Source: CAZIPZ01 sp964541075 (GTDB taxonomy: Bacteria; Acidobacteriota; Terriglobia; 20CM-2-55-15). From it: a stretch of DNA of 17,755 nt. Under the pieces are notes generated by a model. It did no database searches. It worked only from the letters and a program-made list of their open reading frames with translations, and was not told the origin of the DNA. Each line of letters begins with the position of its first letter. The stretch's first letter is position 1. The stretch covers positions 1 through 17,755 of the forward strand of contig CAZIPZ010000072.1 of the NCBI GenBank assembly GCA_964541075.1, read 5' to 3'. The translations under genes were made by a program, and so were the position numbers. Of the stretch, positions 1-6,214 are shown piece by piece.

Positions 1-102
1 ATACGCATCACGCGGTCGTCGCCTGGCTGGCCCGATCTAACCGTTACGGTTTACTTTGAAACCCTCAATGGCGTTCGGAGAGTGATCGGAATCGAGCGAT
101 GA
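1..102 (+). CDS. C-terminal end of an unidentified protein (partial)
   Basis: The frame starting at base 1 is open for 33 codons and ends at TGA 100-102. The residues include a beta-strand-like stretch (VTVYFETLNGVRRVIGIER). The stop overlaps the ATG of the next gene as ATGA, the usual sign of two co-translated genes in one operon. That overlap is the main reason to treat this short piece as real coding sequence. The family cannot be recognised from so little. The ending resembles the last strands of a beta-rich domain, but that is only an impression. Confidence 0.6.
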   Translation: MRITRSSPGWPDLTVTVYFETLNGVRRVIGIER

Positions 103-1409
103 ACGGGCTCTGCAGGATTGTCCGGCTGCGCCGCCGGGAGGGAGCGCCCGCCTTCCTCTTCTTCGCGTACCTGACACTGATCGTTACGGCCTACATCGTT
201 TCGAAATCGATCCGCGATGCCTTGTTCCTGTATCAGTTCCACGCGTACGGATTGCCCTACGTTTATGTGGGGGTCGCCATAATTGTCGCCTTCATAGTGA
301 CGGTCTATGTCCGCCTCTCCACGCGGTTTGACCAAATCCGCCTTATCAAAGCCACGCTGTTTTTTTTCATGATCACGGCTCTTCTGCTCTGGTGGGCGCT
401 GCGCATCAACTGGGACGCGAGCGGCCTCGTTTACTACATGTGGGCGAATGCTCTCGGCATCATCCTCACCGCGCAGGTATGGACCCTGGTCACCTCGGTG
501 TTGAATGTGGACCAGGCGAAAAGAATGCTTCCTTTCATATGCAGCGGCGGCATCCTCGGAAGCATTCTGGGCGGCGCGATTGCAGCCGGCGGAGTTAAGG
601 CGTTGGGCGCGGATCAATTGACCTTGGCCCCGATTGCCCTGCTGGGCCTATCGTTGCCGATCGTACAGATCCTGGGCCGCCGATACGGGCCTCACCGTCG
701 CAACTCCCAACTGCGAACGGTTGAACCCGCGGAACACAATGACAGCGTCCGAAGCGTGCTCAAGGTGACGATGCGCGTTCGCTACCTGCGGCTCATCGCT
801 CTCCTTTTGTCGCTTTCGGCGATCGTGACCCTGATCATCGATTTTCAGTTCAAGATGGTCGTCCAGGAAGAGTTTCAATCCAAAGACGCCATGGCCGTAT
901 TCTTCGGATCCTTCTATGCTTACGTCGGCCTATGCTCGTTCGCTCTTCAATTCTTCGCAGCGTCAAGGATCTTCGAGCGCTATGGCTTGAAGCTGGCTCT
1001 GCTCTTCCTGCCCATGACCCTTTTGGGCGGAACTGCGGCATTGCTCGCCTATCCCAGTGTGTTGTGGGCGACGGTCTTTCTAAAGGGCAGCGACGGGGTT
1101 TTGCGACCCTCCATCGATCGGTCGACGATTGAAATGCTCTACGTACCGGTCCCCCAGTCGCTCAAAGTTCAGGTAAAAGCCGTTATCGACATGTTGATCC
1201 AGCGGTTTTCCGATGGCGTGGGCGGCATCCTCCTGCTCGTCCTGACGCACCTGTTCGGCCTCGGACTTTTTGGCGTTGGGATGGTCAATGTCGTCTTGCT
1301 GACCGCCTGGATCTGGATCGCCCGCGAAACCCGTCACGAATATGTCCGAAATTCCCTGGAAGAAGACACGCTGGCAATTTCTTCCCTGCCCGAACGCGAG
1401 GTCTCCTAG
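99..1409 (+). CDS. Npt1/Npt2 (ATP/ADP translocase)-like membrane transporter
   Basis: A 436-residue polytopic membrane protein with about 12 hydrophobic segments, starting near residues 18-38, 52-72, 84-102, 110-134, 143-166, 175-192, 229-250, 266-288, 298-318, 320-330, 372-394 and 395-410. The stretch KSIRDALFL near residue 36, followed by LPYVYV, and the late stretch R-S-T-I-E-M-L-Y-V-P with a downstream K-x-x-I-D and QRFSDGVGG (residues 341-376), are features I associate with the nucleotide-exchange (TLC/AAA family) transporters and their free-living bacterial relatives. True nucleotide translocases are about 500 residues, so this one is somewhat short and its substrate is unknown. The ATG overlaps the upstream stop (ATGA), which fixes the start and implies co-translation. 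It could equally be annotated simply as an MFS-like permease. Confidence 0.72.
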   Translation: MNGLCRIVRLRRREGAPAFLFFAYLTLIVTAYIVSKSIRDALFLYQFHAYGLPYVYVGVAIIVAFIVTVYVRLSTRFDQIRLIKATLFFFMITALLLWWALRINWDASGLVYYMWANALGIILTAQVWTLVTSVLNVDQAKRMLPFICSGGILGSILGGAIAAGGVKALGADQLTLAPIALLGLSLPIVQILGRRYGPHRRNSQLRTVEPAEHNDSVRSVLKVTMRVRYLRLIALLLSLSAIVTLIIDFQFKMVVQEEFQSKDAMAVFFGSFYAYVGLCSFALQFFAASRIFERYGLKLALLFLPMTLLGGTAALLAYPSVLWATVFLKGSDGVLRPSIDRSTIEMLYVPVPQSLKVQVKAVIDMLIQRFSDGVGGILLLVLTHLFGLGLFGVGMVNVVLLTAWIWIARETRHEYVRNSLEEDTLAISSLPEREVS

Positions 1410-1467
1410 AACCCATGCCCAGCAAGGGCTTCCGCCTGTCCTCGTTTTCGTATAGACTATCGCAGCA

Positions 1468-2025
1468 ATGTACAAGCTTCTTTTCCTTTGCCTGTTTTTA
1501 CCGGCGACGTTCCTTGCGGAATCGATGCCGGTTATTCCGACCAACAACGACATTCCCCGATTCCAGATGATCGCGGATGGACTTTATCGAGGAGGACAGC
1601 CCGACAAGAAGGGTTTTGAATACCTCAAAAAGCACGGTGTCAAGACCATCATCAATCTGCGCGACGAGAACAACGACGAGGAGTCCTGGGTCGAAAGCCT
1701 GGGAATGAATTACGTTCGCATTCCGATGAGCGTCAAACCGTGGTCCAAGATCGATGCCAAGGACATCGCGAAATACATGGAAATCGTGAATGATCCTTCT
1801 AACTACCCGATCTTCTTTCATTGCCGACGTGGTGCGGATCGCACCGGCGCAATGGCGGGGTTCTACCGTATCGCCGTTCAAGGCTGGGACGGAAGAAAAG
1901 CGTATGACGAAGCGAGAGCCATCGGTATGCGGTGGTGGTACGCGGGACTGAAGGACCAGTTATACGATTTCAAGGGGACAGGCAGGGAAATTGGGGCCCC
2001 CAAGTGGACAGTGAGCGATTTCTGA
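1468..2025 (+). CDS. Secreted dual-specificity/tyrosine-type protein phosphatase
   Basis: A 185-residue protein of the cysteine-dependent phosphatase superfamily. The P-loop reads HCRRGADRTG (residues 118-127), with nucleophile Cys119 and phosphate-binding Arg125. The upstream segments LYRGGQP (39-45) and KTIINLRDE (59-67) are typical of small bacterial DSP/Siw14-like phosphatases. The first roughly 18 residues are a short basic start followed by a hydrophobic run, consistent with a signal peptide or lipid-free anchor, so the enzyme probably acts outside the cytoplasm. The substrate is unknown; phosphotyrosine, inositol phosphates or polyphosphates are all possible for this fold. The ribosome site is weak; a TATAGA-like element lies about 12 bases before the ATG. 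The last eight codons (PKWTVSDF) and the stop lie inside the left arm of a 25-bp inverted repeat, so the natural C-terminus may have been replaced. Confidence 0.85.
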   Translation: MYKLLFLCLFLPATFLAESMPVIPTNNDIPRFQMIADGLYRGGQPDKKGFEYLKKHGVKTIINLRDENNDEESWVESLGMNYVRIPMSVKPWSKIDAKDIAKYMEIVNDPSNYPIFFHCRRGADRTGAMAGFYRIAVQGWDGRKAYDEARAIGMRWWYAGLKDQLYDFKGTGREIGAPKWTVSDF

Positions 2026-2056
2026 AACCCAAGAAATCGCTCACTGTCCACTTGGG
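1999..2056. repeat. Perfect 25-bp inverted repeat (REP/RAYT-like palindrome)
   Basis: Bases 1999-2023 are the exact reverse complement of 2032-2056, with an 8-base loop (GAAACCCA). Two further G-C pairs can form outside after a small mismatch. The left arm starts exactly on a codon of the phosphatase gene and spells its last residues. The element sits between two convergent genes and ends 18 bases before the nrdJ stop. There is no T-run on either side, so it is not a classic Rho-independent terminator, though a stem this long could still block both polymerases. The core GTGGACAGTGA resembles the GTGGACAGTCA-type palindromes spread by REP-associated tyrosine transposases. That link is from memory and is inference. 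Confidence 0.85.
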
Positions 2057-2074
2057 ACCCTGTTCACCTGTGGC

Positions 2075-4819
2075 CTACGAACAACCGCTGGTCGACCCGC
2101 AATTGAGGCACTTGTAGCAGGCTCCATTGCGGACCATCAAAGAGCCGCACTCAAAGCACACAGGAGCGTCGCGATCCTCGATATCCACCAAGGCGCCCTT
2201 CTTGGGAGTTCTTTCGGTTGAAGGAGTCGCCGTAATGAGTGGCATGGTATGAACTGAAAGATTCGTTAGGGGCGGCTGGTCCACCTGCACCCCCAGCGCC
2301 TTGGCTTCTTCGGCGGGCAGGAACTTCGAAGCCAGATACCGGAAGATGTAATCCATGATGGATTTCGCATAGGGAACCTGCGGATTGGATGTGAATCCCG
2401 ACGGCTCGAACCGCGTATGGCTGAATTTGTCCACCAAAACCTTCAGCGGCACGCCGTATTGCAGAGCCATTGAACAAGTCGTTGCAAAACTGTCCATAAC
2501 GCCGGACAAGGTCGAGCCTTCCTTCGCCATGACGATGAAGATCTCTCCTGGGGCGCCGTCTTCGTACATACCGATCGTCAGATAGCCCTCGTGGCCGGCG
2601 ACAGCGAATTTGTGCGTGACGGAATGGCGTTCGACGGGAAGGTGCCGCCGGATCGGCCGATTCTCGACCAATGCCCCGCCCTTCTTCTCGGAACCGCTCG
2701 TGCTGAGCGGTTGGGTCCGCTTGGAGCCGTCACGATAAACGGCGACGGCTTTCAGCCCAAGACGCCAGGCTTCAATGTAGGCCTGTTCGATTTCCTCGAT
2801 GGTCACCTCATTCGGCAGGTTGACGGTCTTTGAAATGGCGCCGGAGATGAACGGTTGAACCGCGCCCATCATTTTCAGGTGCCCCATGTAGTGGATCGAA
2901 CGGGTTCCGTTCACGGCCTTGAATGCGCAATCGAAAACAGGCAGATGTTCCGGCTTTAGGTTCGGCGCGCCTTCGATCGTGCCCTTCTCATTGATCGCGT
3001 CCACAATCGCCTTCACCTGCGGATCGTCGTAACCGAGTCTTCGAAGCGCCAACGGAACCGTGTTATTGACGATCTTGATGGCGCCGCCGCCCACGAGTTT
3101 CTTGTATTTGACGAGAGCCAGGTCCGGCTCGATGCCCGTAGTGTCGCAATCCATCATGAAACCGATCGTTCCGGTGGGGGCCAGCACGGTGGCTTGCGAG
3201 TTTCTGTAACCGTGCAGAACGCCCAGATTGACTGCGTCCGACCACACGTTCCACGAAGCGTCGTACATTTCCGCGGGAATCCGTGATCGATTGATCCCTT
3301 TAACTGAATCGCGATGCATGCGCATGACGTCGAGGAACGGCTTGCGATTGATTTCGAATCCAGCACACGGCCCCATGACGCCGGCGATCTTGGCGGACTG
3401 CAGATAAGCTTCACCCGTCATGATGGCGGTGATTGCGGCGGAATATTCGCGGCCGTAGTCGCTGTCGTATGCAATCCCGCGCGACATCAACAAGGCGCCG
3501 AGGTTCGCATAGCCCAGGCCCAGCGGCCTGTAATCGAAGGAATTCACTTCAATTTTCTTGGTCGGATAACTGGCGAAGCCCACAATGATTTCCTGAGCCG
3601 TAATCGTGATGTCCACGGCTTTGCGGAACCGTTCGATCTCGAACCGTCCGTCCTTGTCCGAAAACTTCATCAGATTCAAGGACGCCAGGTTGCAAGCGGA
3701 GTCATCCAGAAACATGTATTCCGAGCATGGATTCGAGGCATTGATCGGCGCCGTGTTTTTGGAAGTGTGCCAACGGTTGACGGTGGTGTCGTACTGCATA
3801 CCTGGATCGCCGCAGATGTATGCGGACTCCGCGATCTGCCGCATGAGATCCCGCGCCTTGTATTTATCCATGGGCTCACCGTTCCGGATGGCCCGCGTGG
3901 CCCAGTCGCCGTCGTTAGCCACAGCGTGCATGAACTCGTCCGTAACCCGAACGCTGTGATTCGCGTTCTGGAAAAAGATGGACGAATAGGCTTCGCCATC
4001 GACTCCGCCGCCATAGCCGTTATCCAGAAGCACCCACGCCTTCTTTTCTTCATTCGATTTGCAATTGATGAATTCGACAATGTCGGGATGATCGATATTC
4101 AGGATCACCATTTTCGCAGCCCTTCGGGTCTTACCCCCGGACTTGATGACGCCTGCGAACGCGTCGAAGCCTTTCATGAACGACACCGGCCCTGACGCGA
4201 TGCCCCCGCCCGAAAGCTGCTCCCTCGACGATCGAATCGGCGAGAGGTTGCTGCCCGTTCCAGATCCCCACTTGAACAGCATGCCTTCCGTTTTTGCCAG
4301 GTCGAGAATCGAAGACATGGTGTCCTCGACCGAATTGATGAAGCAGGCCGAACACTGAGGCCTTTCTTCAACCCCGCAGTTGAACCACACCGGAGAGTTA
4401 AACGCCATCATCTGGTGGACCAGCAAATAAGCCAACTCGTCATGAAAAATACGGGCGTTCTGTTCGCCCGCGAAATATCCGCCTTCCAGTCCCCATCGCG
4501 TAATAGTCTTCGCCACCCGTCCGATCAACTGCCGAACGCTGGTTTCCCGCTCGGGCGTTCCTAGCGTTCCATGAAAATATTTCGAAGCCACTATATTGGT
4601 CGCCGTCATCGACCAGGACTTCGGGACCTCGACGTTCTTCTGTTCGAAGATCACCTCGCCGGATTCGCTGGTGATTGCCGCCGTGCGGAACTCCCACTCC
4701 ACCGAATCATAGGGAGACACATCCTCGCCCGTGAAAGTCCTTTGAAACTCCAGTCCTTTTTGGGTTTCGGTCATGTTAACTGCGCCGGCTGCGGCTCTTT
4801 CCAGCACTTCCTCTTTCAT
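2075..4819 (-). CDS. nrdJ: Adenosylcobalamin-dependent (class II) ribonucleotide reductase
   Basis: Reduces ribonucleotides to deoxyribonucleotides for DNA synthesis, using a radical generated from coenzyme B12 and needing no oxygen. The 914 residues match the long NrdJ form. The first redox cysteine region is CSAC (156-159); NASNPCSE (360-367) carries the radical cysteine Cys365 with the conserved Asn and Glu; SACNLASLNL (374-383) contains the partner cysteine region. The C-terminus has a zinc-ribbon-like set, Cys888, Cys891, Cys904 and Cys907, followed by a last Cys913, as in NrdJ proteins with a thioredoxin-dependent tail. The ATG is preceded by a good AAGGAG-type ribosome site (4828-4833 on this strand). 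Upstream are a sigma70-like promoter and two NrdR-box-like sites. The gene appears monocistronic, ending close to a large inverted repeat. A thioredoxin gene lies about 12 kb away in the same window. Confidence 0.97.
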   Translation of the reverse strand: MKEEVLERAAAGAVNMTETQKGLEFQRTFTGEDVSPYDSVEWEFRTAAITSESGEVIFEQKNVEVPKSWSMTATNIVASKYFHGTLGTPERETSVRQLIGRVAKTITRWGLEGGYFAGEQNARIFHDELAYLLVHQMMAFNSPVWFNCGVEERPQCSACFINSVEDTMSSILDLAKTEGMLFKWGSGTGSNLSPIRSSREQLSGGGIASGPVSFMKGFDAFAGVIKSGGKTRRAAKMVILNIDHPDIVEFINCKSNEEKKAWVLLDNGYGGGVDGEAYSSIFFQNANHSVRVTDEFMHAVANDGDWATRAIRNGEPMDKYKARDLMRQIAESAYICGDPGMQYDTTVNRWHTSKNTAPINASNPCSEYMFLDDSACNLASLNLMKFSDKDGRFEIERFRKAVDITITAQEIIVGFASYPTKKIEVNSFDYRPLGLGYANLGALLMSRGIAYDSDYGREYSAAITAIMTGEAYLQSAKIAGVMGPCAGFEINRKPFLDVMRMHRDSVKGINRSRIPAEMYDASWNVWSDAVNLGVLHGYRNSQATVLAPTGTIGFMMDCDTTGIEPDLALVKYKKLVGGGAIKIVNNTVPLALRRLGYDDPQVKAIVDAINEKGTIEGAPNLKPEHLPVFDCAFKAVNGTRSIHYMGHLKMMGAVQPFISGAISKTVNLPNEVTIEEIEQAYIEAWRLGLKAVAVYRDGSKRTQPLSTSGSEKKGGALVENRPIRRHLPVERHSVTHKFAVAGHEGYLTIGMYEDGAPGEIFIVMAKEGSTLSGVMDSFATTCSMALQYGVPLKVLVDKFSHTRFEPSGFTSNPQVPYAKSIMDYIFRYLASKFLPAEEAKALGVQVDQPPLTNLSVHTMPLITATPSTERTPKKGALVDIEDRDAPVCFECGSLMVRNGACYKCLNCGSTSGCS

Positions 4820-4869
4820 GAACGCTTCTCCTTAATCTTCGTTGTAATGACCCAAGACCGAGTAGATCC

Positions 4870-4897
4870 TTTAGAATAAGAGCCCGCAGTTTGTCAA
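4870..4897 (-). promoter_or_regulatory. Predicted sigma70-type promoter of nrdJ
   Basis: On the minus strand the -35 hexamer is TTGACA (4892-4897), a perfect match, then a 16-base spacer and a -10 hexamer TCTAAA (4870-4875), which matches TATAAT at four of six positions. Transcription would begin near 4863, leaving a leader of about 40 bases before the nrdJ ATG. That is too short to hold a cobalamin riboswitch. Confidence 0.6.
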
Positions 4898-4910
4898 CCA
4901 TATATTGTGC
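4895..4910 (-). promoter_or_regulatory. NrdR box 1 (proximal) upstream of nrdJ
   Basis: The 16-mer CAACCATATATTGTGC (plus strand) matches the palindromic NrdR consensus ACACTATATATAGTGT at 11 of 16 positions by eye, including the central ATATAT and the GTG. It overlaps the -35 hexamer by three bases, a position suited to repression. NrdR is the ATP/dATP-sensing repressor of ribonucleotide reductase genes. No nrdR gene lies in this window. Confidence 0.65.
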
Positions 4911-4925
4911 ATACTTGATTATATC

Positions 4926-4941
4926 CCACTACATATCGTTA
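4926..4941 (-). promoter_or_regulatory. NrdR box 2 (distal) upstream of nrdJ
   Basis: The 16-mer CCACTACATATCGTTA (plus strand) matches the NrdR consensus at 11 of 16 positions by eye. It starts 31 bp from box 1, the three-helical-turn spacing known for paired NrdR boxes. The spacing makes the pair much more convincing than either site alone. Confidence 0.62.
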
Positions 4942-5082
4942 CAAAACGCGTTCTTATTGGAAGGGAATGGGTGTGATCCTATGGCGGGCGAGAGACAGAT
5001 TAGGTCCGGGCGATGATCAATTTTCGAGCCGCCGAATTTTCCGTCTTTGCGCCCGGCGGATCGTGACGAGAATCATTAACCG

Positions 5083-5715
5083 TCAATCCACTAGTCCTTC
5101 CTTGATGGCGTATCGTGTCAATTCCGCATTGTTTTTCATTTTCAATTTTTCAAGCACTCTCACGCGATAGGTGCTGATGGTCTTCACACTCAAAGCAAGT
5201 TCATTTGCGATCTCTGTGACGGTCTTGCCCGACGCGAGAAGGCACATCACCTGATATTCCCGGTCCGAGAGAATCTCATGCGTGGATTTCGTCGGATCCG
5301 ACTTCAGATCGAGGACCAGCTTTTCCGCCAAAGAACTGCTCACATACTTCCCCCCGCGCACCACTTTTCGAATGGCCTGCACAAGTTTGGCCGGCGCGCT
5401 CTCTTTCGTCAGGTAGCCGGCGGCGCCGGCGCGGAGCACGCGGACCGCGTACTGATCTTCGGAGTGCATGCTTAACACGAGCACCGGAAGCTTTGGCGAT
5501 TCCGAATGAAGTTGTTTGAGCACATCGAGACCCGACTTGTTCGGCATCGAGATATCGAGCAGCACAACATCGCAAGGCTGGCTATTGATGACTTTCACTG
5601 CCTCGTGCCCATCAGAGGCTTCGGCTGTAACGGCCATTCCGGGGTTCTCCGCAATGATGCGCTTGAGACCTTCACGAACAACCGCGTGATCATCAACTAC
5701 CACAACTCTTATCAT
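5083..5715 (-). CDS. NarL/FixJ-type response regulator (UvrY/FimZ-like)
   Basis: A 210-residue two-component response regulator. The receiver domain (1-120) has the acidic pair Asp8/Asp9, the phospho-acceptor Asp54 in VVLLDISMP, Ser82 as the switch residue and Lys104 in YLTKES. A LuxR-type helix-turn-helix follows (about 145-205), with LSDREYQVMCLLASG and the recognition region LSVKTISTYRVRVLEKL. It should bind DNA as a dimer after phosphorylation. No histidine kinase is adjacent, so it is an orphan regulator here; the CheB-CheR-PAS gene upstream carries no kinase domain that could be its partner. The start is supported by a GGAG ribosome site nine bases before ATG. It is separated from the upstream operon by roughly 500 bases with a likely terminator, so it probably has its own promoter. 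Confidence 0.93.
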   Translation of the reverse strand: MIRVVVVDDHAVVREGLKRIIAENPGMAVTAEASDGHEAVKVINSQPCDVVLLDISMPNKSGLDVLKQLHSESPKLPVLVLSMHSEDQYAVRVLRAGAAGYLTKESAPAKLVQAIRKVVRGGKYVSSSLAEKLVLDLKSDPTKSTHEILSDREYQVMCLLASGKTVTEIANELALSVKTISTYRVRVLEKLKMKNNAELTRYAIKEGLVD

Positions 5716-6052
5716 GCTTTTGTCTCCAACTTGTTTGAAACGGGCTGGCGTCTAGTGGTTGCTCATTAACTAACGTGCTGCATCGAATATCACCTTCCGT
5801 TGTGATCTTTCAACATCCATTTTCATCATCATTCGGGATGTGAATCCGCATCACTTCGCTGAAGCAAAGCGCCTTGGATTTTGCAAGATCAACTCGCGTT
5901 GCGTTCGAGTACTTGAATCGACGTACATTGAACGTCCTTCGGCGTCAAGCCTGGATCCATTGCACACGCTCACAGGGTGTGACCTACAACGATGAGAGGC
6001 AAGCTACATTTTTGCCATCAGCGGCCCTGGAAAAGTGAGGTAGGTATTCCTC
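5716..6052. other. Gene-free region upstream of the response regulator
   Basis: No coding frame with family features was found here on either strand. A weak sigma70-like pair can be read on the minus strand, TTGAAA (5808-5813) and TATTCG (5784-5789) with an 18-base spacer, about 70 bases before the response-regulator ATG. It could be that gene's promoter. Small imperfect palindromes around 5835-5870 (a GATGTG/CGCATC pair and CTTC-GCT-GAAG) may be operator half-sites but are not distinctive. Confidence 0.4.
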
Positions 6053-6214
6053 TTACTTGAAAAACGGCGAAGCCCCGCCAAGAAGGATCGTTATCACGCG
6101 CTGGGTTTTGCGAAGAGGGACTGAACCCTCCACAGGAGTCACGCTGCGGAAATCGAATACGAGTCTCGTCGTTCTTCTGGCGCCAGCTCGCGCGAGCGCT
6201 CTCAGCGATTTCAT
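6053..6214 (-). CDS. Possible small protein coupled to the cheB-cheR-PAS gene
   Basis: A 53-codon frame (starting MKSLRALARAGARRTTRL) whose ATG overlaps the stop of the upstream CheB-CheR-PAS gene as ATGA. That overlap is the same coupling seen elsewhere in the operon. The product would be very basic at its N-terminus with a hydrophobic C-terminal part (VITILLGG). Against it: several AGA codons, no recognisable family, and a candidate terminator at 6060-6080 that would end the transcript just before its TAA. It may be chance. Confidence 0.25.
   Translation of the reverse strand: MKSLRALARAGARRTTRLVFDFRSVTPVEGSVPLRKTQRVITILLGGASPFFK
6060..6080 (-). terminator. Possible Rho-independent terminator of the nine-gene operon
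   Basis: On the minus strand a GGCG-GGGCTT-CGCC hairpin (6066-6079) is followed by G and five T residues (6060-6064). The stem has only four pairs, all G-C, so it is modest. It sits about 130 bases after the stop of the CheB-CheR-PAS gene, in the right orientation to end that transcript. Confidence 0.4.

Noticed and set aside
3314..4195. A 293-codon plus-strand frame opposite nrdJ
   Set aside because: It is fully antisense to highly conserved NrdJ sequence including the radical cysteine region and shows no family features.
4820..4894. A cobalamin riboswitch in the nrdJ leader, plausible for a B12-dependent enzyme
   Set aside because: The predicted leader is only about 40 bases and no B12-box-like segment was seen; NrdR-like sites explain the upstream region better.
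5029..5059. CCGCCG/CGGCGG hairpin after the response-regulator stop as a terminator
   Set aside because: The loop is 19 bases long and there is no T-run after the stem on the minus strand.
4967..5170. 67-codon plus-strand frame in the nrdJ/response-regulator gap
   Set aside because: Its second half is antisense to the conserved helix-turn-helix of the response regulator and it has no family features.
6186..6197. 12-base palindrome GCTCGCGCGAGC just after the CheB-CheR-PAS stop
   Set aside because: Short G-C palindromes of this kind are expected by chance in this base composition, and no T-run follows.
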